A DNA stretch of 64,000 nt, taken from NCBI GenBank assembly GCA_017621155.1, contig JAGATP010000052.1, forward strand, positions 1 to 64,000. Direction: 5' to 3'. The position numbers and the translations under genes were made by a program. Source of the stretch: Clostridia bacterium. Lineage in GTDB: Bacteria; Bacillota; Clostridia; Christensenellales; Borkfalkiaceae. The notes beneath the pieces were generated by a model that worked only from the letters and a program-made list of their open reading frames with translations, did no database searches and was not told where the DNA came from. Shown in pieces: positions 59,536 through 64,000 of the stretch. Numbering within the stretch: the first letter of the stretch is position 1; the number at the start of each line of letters is the position of its first letter.

Positions 59536-60447
59536 ATGGATTATGTTCTGAAAGCCAACGCTTTGAGCAAAAGCTACAAGGGGTTCAAAGCGTTAAACGG
59601 ACTGTCCATGAACGTTCCCAAAGGGGCGATCTACGGCTTCGTCGGGAAAAACGGTGCGGGCAAAACGACGCTGATCCGACTTATTTGCGGATTGCAAGAG
59701 CCTACGTCCGGCGACTATACGCTGTACGGAAGGAAAAACACCGAGAAGGAGATTTTTGAGTCGCGCAGGCGAATGGGGGCGGTCGTTGAAACGCCCTCGA
59801 TCTATCTCGATAGCACGGCAGAGGATAACTTGAAGCAGCAATATCGCATTCTCGGGCTTCCCTCGTACGACGGACTCGCCGATCTTTTAAAATTGGTGGG
59901 TCTGGAAGGGACGGGAAAAAAGAAGGCGAAACACTTTTCTCTCGGAATGCGTCAAAGGTTGGGCATTGCCATAGCGCTCGTCGGCGATCCCGATTTTTTG
60001 GTGTTGGACGAGCCCGTAAACGGTCTTGACCCGCAGGGCATCATCGAAATGCGGGAACTCATCTTAAAGCTGAACCGCGAACGCCGGATCACGGTCTTGA
60101 TTTCAAGCCATATCCTCGACGAACTGTCGCGCCTTGCCACCCATTACGGTTTTATCGACGGCGGACGAATGGTAAAGGAGATCAGCGCAAAGGAATTGGA
60201 AGAAACTTGCCGAAAGTGCGTCCGCATGGAAGTAACCGATGCGAAAGCCCTTGCCCGCGTGTTGGAGGAAATGGGGGTAAAATATACCGTTCTCTCCGAC
60301 CGCAAGATTGACGTGTTTGCAAAGCTCAACGTCTCCAAGCTGACCTTGGCTTTGGCAAAGGAAGGTTGCGAGGTCATTTCCATGCAGGAGCGGGACGAAA
60401 GTCTGGAAAGCTACTACGTGGGACTTGTCGGGGGGTGGCAGAGATGA
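59536..60447 (+). CDS. BcrA-type ABC transporter ATPase
   Basis: The 303-residue ATPase has Walker A GKNGAGKTT, a signature with the variant FSLGMRQRLGIA and Walker B FLVLDEPVNGLDPQG, followed by a C-terminal domain of about 85 residues. This matches the BcrA/LanF branch that protects cells from bacitracin or lantibiotics by extruding them. AGAAAGGAGGTAAATCGT precedes the ATG. It overlaps the permease by 4 nt. Confidence 0.93.
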   Translation: MDYVLKANALSKSYKGFKALNGLSMNVPKGAIYGFVGKNGAGKTTLIRLICGLQEPTSGDYTLYGRKNTEKEIFESRRRMGAVVETPSIYLDSTAEDNLKQQYRILGLPSYDGLADLLKLVGLEGTGKKKAKHFSLGMRQRLGIAIALVGDPDFLVLDEPVNGLDPQGIIEMRELILKLNRERRITVLISSHILDELSRLATHYGFIDGGRMVKEISAKELEETCRKCVRMEVTDAKALARVLEEMGVKYTVLSDRKIDVFAKLNVSKLTLALAKEGCEVISMQERDESLESYYVGLVGGWQR

Positions 60448-61274
60448 ATAAATTGTTGCGGGCAAACTTCTCAAGACTTTGGAAAGACAAATTATTCTGG
60501 CTGTGCATGGGCGGGATGTTCGTCTATTCGATCGTGTATATGCTCAACGGGTGCAGGCAGGCAAAGGCCGATCTTTCGGAGTATTCCTACGGTCTCGACG
60601 AATATTACTTCCATTTCGCGTTATCGATCGGCTTTTTCTGCACGTTGTTCAGCAGTATGTTTTTCGGTACGGAGTACAGCGATGGAACGATCCGAAACAA
60701 AATCATTGTCGGTCACACGAGGACGAATCTCTATCTGTCAAGCCTTTTTACCACGTTTACGGCGACGCTGCTCATTCTGTCGGCATGGCTGGTCGGGGCG
60801 CTCGTCGCCGTTCCCATGCTCGGCTTTTGGAAAATGGGCGCTTTGCATTTGCTCGAATATTTGCTGATTGCCGTAACGTTCGTATTGGCTTTTTCGGCAA
60901 TCTGTACGGCGGTAAATCTGCTGTCGTCGAATAAAGCCGTTACGGTAATTGTCTCGGTTTTGCTGTTTTTGGGGCTTCTCATTTTCGCAGGCGTGCTGTA
61001 TAGCGCTTTGATTGAGCCGGAAATGGTAGGCGGCATTCAATTGACGCCGGACGGACTTCAAATGGTTGATCCGACCCCGAATCCGAAATACGTCAGCGGA
61101 TTGAGACGGGAAATCTATGACTTCATCGTAGATTTTCTGCCTACGGGACAGGGATTGCGGTTGTGGCAGTTGGAAGTCGGAAATCCGATTCGCATGCTTG
61201 TTTCATCCGTATCGATTACCGTACTGACAACGGCAGGCGGGCTCGTTGCCTTCCAAAGAAAGAACATAAAGTAA
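60444..61274 (+). CDS. ABC-2 type permease (BcrB/LanE-like)
   Basis: The 276-residue permease has six membrane segments (about 20-38, 58-78, 103-130, 138-160, 172-195 and 247-267). FFGTEYSDGTIRNKIIVGHTR at the second segment is typical of ABC-2 antibiotic-resistance permeases. A loop of about 55 residues precedes the last segment. The start at 60444 overlaps the ATPase stop. Confidence 0.88.
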   Translation: MNKLLRANFSRLWKDKLFWLCMGGMFVYSIVYMLNGCRQAKADLSEYSYGLDEYYFHFALSIGFFCTLFSSMFFGTEYSDGTIRNKIIVGHTRTNLYLSSLFTTFTATLLILSAWLVGALVAVPMLGFWKMGALHLLEYLLIAVTFVLAFSAICTAVNLLSSNKAVTVIVSVLLFLGLLIFAGVLYSALIEPEMVGGIQLTPDGLQMVDPTPNPKYVSGLRREIYDFIVDFLPTGQGLRLWQLEVGNPIRMLVSSVSITVLTTAGGLVAFQRKNIK

Positions 61275-61283
61275 GGGGGGATT

Positions 61284-62177
61284 ATGGAAGAATGGTTGTG
61301 GGCATTGATCGGCTTGATGGCGTTGGGGATCGTTGCCCTGCTCGTGAAAATTTGCTTTCTGCAAAAAGCGGCAAGGGAGATCGAAACCGCCTTTGCCGAT
61401 AGGCTCATAACCGATACCAATACGCTCATCGACATTTCAAGCGGCGATCGGGCGATGAGAAGCTTGGCGAATGCGGTTAACGTTCAGCTTCGCAAGCTTC
61501 GCGCACAGCGGCTTCGGTTCACGCAGGGAGATCTTGAACTCAAAAATGCCGTTACCAATGTTTCGCACGATCTGCGCACGCCTCTGACGGCGATCTGCGG
61601 CTACTTGGATTTGCTGGAACGAGAAGAAAAATCGGAAAGGGTGGGACGGTATCTCGAGATCATAGGGAGCCAAACGGAACGGTTGAAACGGCTGACGGAG
61701 GAGCTTTTCCGATACTCCGTGATCCTTTCAAGCGAAGAAAAGAAGGAGAAAGCGCCCGTTGCTGTCGGCAGCGTGTTGGAAGAAAGCGTCGCCGCCTTTT
61801 ACACCGCTCTGAAGGAACGGGGCATTGTCCCTAAGATACAAATGCCCCAAGACAAAGTGATTCGAACGCTCGACCGTTCCGCGCTCTCCCGCGTGTTTTC
61901 CAATCTCCTGAACAACGCCGTTCAATATAGCGACGGCGATCTGGAGATTACCCTATCCGAAGCGGGCGAAATTACCTTTACCAATACGGCGTCGGGATTG
62001 AACGAAGTACAAATCGGCAAGCTGTTCGACCGATTTTATACCGTTGAGACCGCCGGAAAATCGACGGGCTTGGGACTGGCAATCGCAAAAACGCTGATGG
62101 AACAGATGAACGGAAAAATCTCGGCGAAGTATGAAAACGGCAAATTGAGCTTTTGTATCGTGCTTCCGAATGCTTAG
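61284..62177 (+). CDS. Sensor histidine kinase of the ABC transporter operon
   Basis: The 297-residue kinase has a single N-terminal membrane segment (about 5-26) and no sizeable extracellular domain. It has a HisKA domain with VSHDLRTPLTAICGYLDLL and a HATPase domain (LSRVFSNLLNNAVQYS; FDRFYTVETAGKSTGLGLAIAKTLMEQM). Such intramembrane-sensing kinases usually sense through their ABC transporter. It is last in the operon. Its stop codon TAG forms the first bases of the palindrome at 62175-62209. Confidence 0.93.
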   Translation: MEEWLWALIGLMALGIVALLVKICFLQKAAREIETAFADRLITDTNTLIDISSGDRAMRSLANAVNVQLRKLRAQRLRFTQGDLELKNAVTNVSHDLRTPLTAICGYLDLLEREEKSERVGRYLEIIGSQTERLKRLTEELFRYSVILSSEEKKEKAPVAVGSVLEESVAAFYTALKERGIVPKIQMPQDKVIRTLDRSALSRVFSNLLNNAVQYSDGDLEITLSEAGEITFTNTASGLNEVQIGKLFDRFYTVETAGKSTGLGLAIAKTLMEQMNGKISAKYENGKLSFCIVLPNA

Positions 62178-62209
62178 GCGAGCTGTTCTAATTTAGAACA
62201 GCTCGCCTA
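62175..62209. repeat. 35-nt palindrome shared with the MITE-like element
   Basis: The perfect inverted repeat (TAGGCGAGCTGTTCTAA and its complement) differs by about two bases from 8168-8202 inside the MITE-like element. It contributes the kinase stop codon. Confidence 0.85.
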
Positions 62210-62216
62210 ATTTAGG

Positions 62217-62258
62217 GGGGGCGCAGATCAGCGATCTGCGCCCCCGTTCTTTTATTTT
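62217..62258 (+). terminator. Terminator after the kinase
   Basis: The 13-bp stem GGGGGCGCAGATC/GATCTGCGCCCCC with a 3-nt loop is followed by GTTCTTTTATTTT. The remaining gap to 62446 is AT-rich and shows no gene. Confidence 0.88.
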
Positions 62259-62446
62259 CGAGGCGTTTTTTGCCTTTTTCGGTTTTCTCTCCCGCTTCGA
62301 CGTTTTCTTCCTTTTTTACAAGAAATTTTCCCTTAAAGACCTTTCCGAACATATATTTTGCAAGATTTTTCGTGGTTTGCATTTGGAGGGGATGCTCTCG
62401 TCGTCTTAAAATTTCCCTTTTTTTACAAAAATTTTTCCTTCGAATC

Positions 62447-62476
62447 CTTGACAAACATATGTTTGTTTTTGTATAA
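62447..62476 (+). promoter_or_regulatory. Promoter with SOS-like palindrome before the Y-family polymerase
   Basis: Consensus TTGACA (62447-62452), 18 nt, TATAAT (62471-62476). The perfect 16-bp palindrome ACAAACATATGTTTGT (62450-62465) sits between them. Its AACATATGTT centre resembles Gram-positive LexA boxes (GAAC-N4-GTTC), and Y-family polymerases are usual LexA targets, so LexA repression is likely. Confidence 0.7.
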
Positions 62477-62496
62477 TAGAGGAAAAGAAGGAGAAA

Positions 62497-62610
62497 GATG
62501 GGGCGAAATCACGAGCCGAAGTTTAATTTCGCCTCCTTTGGAGGTGGGAAATGGGGAAAAATAAAAAGAGGGGAGGCGGAAAATGGAACGAAAAACATAT
62601 TTGGCGATTG
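62497..62610 (+). CDS. Possible small leader ORF before the polymerase
   Basis: A 37-codon frame (MGRNHEPKFNFASFGGG...) starts 5 nt after a good AAGGAG and overlaps the polymerase start by 28 nt in another frame. The same region can form GGCGAAAT/ATTTCGCC and CCTCC/GGAGG hairpins near the polymerase ribosome site. It could be a leader for coupled translation or chance; I know no homologue. Confidence 0.35.
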
Positions 62611-64000
62611 ACTTAAAGTCCTTTTACGCCTCCGTGGAGTGCGTGGATCGGGGGCTCAATCCGCTGACGACGCATCTCGTGGTAGCGGACGAGAGCCGCA
62701 CCGAAAAGACCATTTGCCTTGCGGTCACGCCGCCTCTAAAGGAGTACGGGCTTTCGGGCAGATCCCGCCTGTTTGAGGTGGTGCAGCGGGTCAAAGAGAT
62801 CAACGCCGAGCGCAGAAAAAGAGCGGGCGGAAGGCTGACGGGGGAGTCCTATGACGCGAAAGAGCTGTTATCTCCTTCGCTTGCGCTCTCCTATGTGATC
62901 GCTCCGCCCCGCATGGCGCGGTACATGGAAGTGAGTGCGAAAATTTATTCCATTTATTTAAAGTACGTCGCGCCCGAAGATATTCAGGTTTATTCGGTGG
63001 ACGAGGTGTTCATCGACGCCACGGACTACCTTCGCGTCTACCGAAAGAGCGCCGAGGAATTTGCAAAGACTCTCATTTCAGAAGTCTTGCGGGAAACGGG
63101 CATTACCGCTACGGCGGGCATTGCGCCCAATTTATACCTCGCGAAGGTTGCCCTTGACATCGAGGCAAAGCACGTTCAAGCGGACGAGAACGGCGCGCGC
63201 GTCGCCGTGCTCGACGAGATGAGCTATCGCAAAAAATTCTGGTCGCACCGTCCGCTCACCGATTTTTGGCGGGTGGGAAAGGGCTATGCAAAGCGTTTGG
63301 AGGAAAACGGACTCTTTACGATGGGGGACATTGCGCGCTGTTCCCTCGGAAAGCCGACGGACTATTACAACGAAGACCTTCTCTTTCGCCTGTTCGGGGT
63401 GAATGCCGAGTTGCTCATCGATCACGCCTGGGGAGAAGAGCCGTGTACCCTTGCGGACATCAAGGCGTATCGCCCCTCGACGAACAGCATTTCTGCGGGA
63501 CAGGTACTCGCTTCCCCCTATTCCTTTGAGAAGGCGAAGCTCGTCGTCTGGGAAATGGCAGATTCCTTAGCGCTCGATCTTGTAAAGGCGGGGCTCGTCA
63601 CCGATCAGATCGTCCTGTATGTCGGCTACGACGTGGAAAACGTGAAGAGAGGGTACTTGGGCGAGGTCAAGCGGGACAGATACGGAAGGGAAACGCCCAA
63701 GGACGGGCGGGGAACGTACAACTTCGAACGGCAGACCTCGTCGGCGACCCTCTTGACAGAGGCGTTCGTCTCCCTCTTTGAGCGCATTGCGGACAAACGG
63801 CTTTCGGTGCGCAGAATGAGCCTTACGGCTTGCCGCGTTGTGCCGGAAGGGGAGAAGAGAGCGGACGCGCCCGTGCAGCTCGACTTTTTCACCGACCCGA
63901 GGGAGCAGGAAGCGAAACGGCTTGCAGAAGAGGAAAAGCTCGCCAGGGAGAAGAAACGACAGACGGCAATTCTTGCCCTGAAGGAAAAGTACGGAAAAAA
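62583..64000 (+). CDS. Y-family DNA polymerase (UmuC/DinB-like), 3' truncated by window end
   Basis: This is an error-prone translesion polymerase. Visible are the first catalytic block AIDLKSFYASVECVDRGLNP (about 8-27, metal-binding Asp and the FYA steric gate), the second block VYSVDEVFIDATDY (Asp-Glu pair, about 138-151), the helix-hairpin-helix/thumb part (RPLTDFWRVGKGYAKRLEENGLFTMGDIA) and the start of the little-finger domain. The length already exceeds 470 residues with a charged tail, as in UmuC/UvrX-type proteins rather than short DinB. The frame is open to the window edge. GGGGAGGCGGAAA precedes the ATG. Confidence 0.92.
   Translation, partial: MERKTYLAIDLKSFYASVECVDRGLNPLTTHLVVADESRTEKTICLAVTPPLKEYGLSGRSRLFEVVQRVKEINAERRKRAGGRLTGESYDAKELLSPSLALSYVIAPPRMARYMEVSAKIYSIYLKYVAPEDIQVYSVDEVFIDATDYLRVYRKSAEEFAKTLISEVLRETGITATAGIAPNLYLAKVALDIEAKHVQADENGARVAVLDEMSYRKKFWSHRPLTDFWRVGKGYAKRLEENGLFTMGDIARCSLGKPTDYYNEDLLFRLFGVNAELLIDHAWGEEPCTLADIKAYRPSTNSISAGQVLASPYSFEKAKLVVWEMADSLALDLVKAGLVTDQIVLYVGYDVENVKRGYLGEVKRDRYGRETPKDGRGTYNFERQTSSATLLTEAFVSLFERIADKRLSVRRMSLTACRVVPEGEKRADAPVQLDFFTDPREQEAKRLAEEEKLAREKKRQTAILALKEKYGK

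Overview
The window looks like the replication-origin region of a Gram-positive, probably spore-forming Clostridia chromosome. The evidence is a Firmicutes-type oriC, the rpmH-rnpA-yidD-yidC-jag block, parA/parB with parS sites, the spore protease homologue YyaC, many GGAGG ribosome binding sites and lipobox lipoproteins. The uneven repeats and glycosidase content would suit an uncultured gut or environmental Clostridia; genus cannot be read from the sequence. Genes left of oriC (about 19.4-19.7 kb) run mostly on the minus strand. Those just to the right run mostly on the plus strand, as expected for leading-strand bias.

Layout. 1-1026: gene-free palindromic repeats. 1.0-4.6 kb: parB, parA, ftsH. 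4.7 kb: two parS sites. 5-8.1 kb: cvpA-like gene, yyaC, GNAT, traX and a TA-flanked MITE-like element. 8.4-14.5 kb: module A (LytTR regulator, GHKL kinase, lipoprotein, membrane-anchored GH3, small membrane protein). 15.0-19.3 kb: jag, yidC, yidD, rnpA, rpmH, dnaN. 19.4-19.7 kb: oriC. 19.8-22.4 kb: rsmG, a YpsA-like SLOG gene and a NUDIX-MutY fusion. 22.8-27.2 kb: NlpC/P60 lipoprotein, M29 aminopeptidase and a large membrane protein. 27.5-30.2 kb: MacB-type ABC exporter. 30.3-36.7 kb: module B. 36.9-38.2 kb: membrane-anchored esterase. 38.6-44.1 kb: module C (regulator and kinase, then an XRE/zinc-ribbon gene, a decayed permease copy and an alpha/beta-hydrolase lipoprotein). 44.4-51.6 kb: divergent molybdenum hydroxylase locus with its own BtuCD-type importer. 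52.8-58.6 kb: module D. 58.8-62.2 kb: OmpR regulator, ABC transporter and kinase operon of bacitracin/lantibiotic-resistance type. 62.6 kb to the end: partial Y-family polymerase behind an SOS-like promoter.

The most interesting content is the set of four AgrC/AgrA-like (GHKL/LytTR) signalling pairs. Three of them (A, B, D) are followed by a circularly permuted GH3 glycosidase with a membrane segment at each end, plus a small multipass membrane protein; A and B also have a lipoprotein. Six promoters in these loci carry LytTR-like direct repeats of exactly 21-bp period. In five of them the -10 element starts exactly 25 bp after the repeat; in the sixth it starts 35 bp after, one helical turn further. 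The half-site sequence differs between loci, which suggests each regulator reads its own operator. This looks like a duplicated, signal-responsive cell-surface glycosidase system. I do not know a description of it as a unit.

A second theme is a family of composite intergenic palindromes with conserved arms and interchangeable hairpin cores. Several genes end inside them, so the repeat supplies the stop codon and sometimes the last residues.
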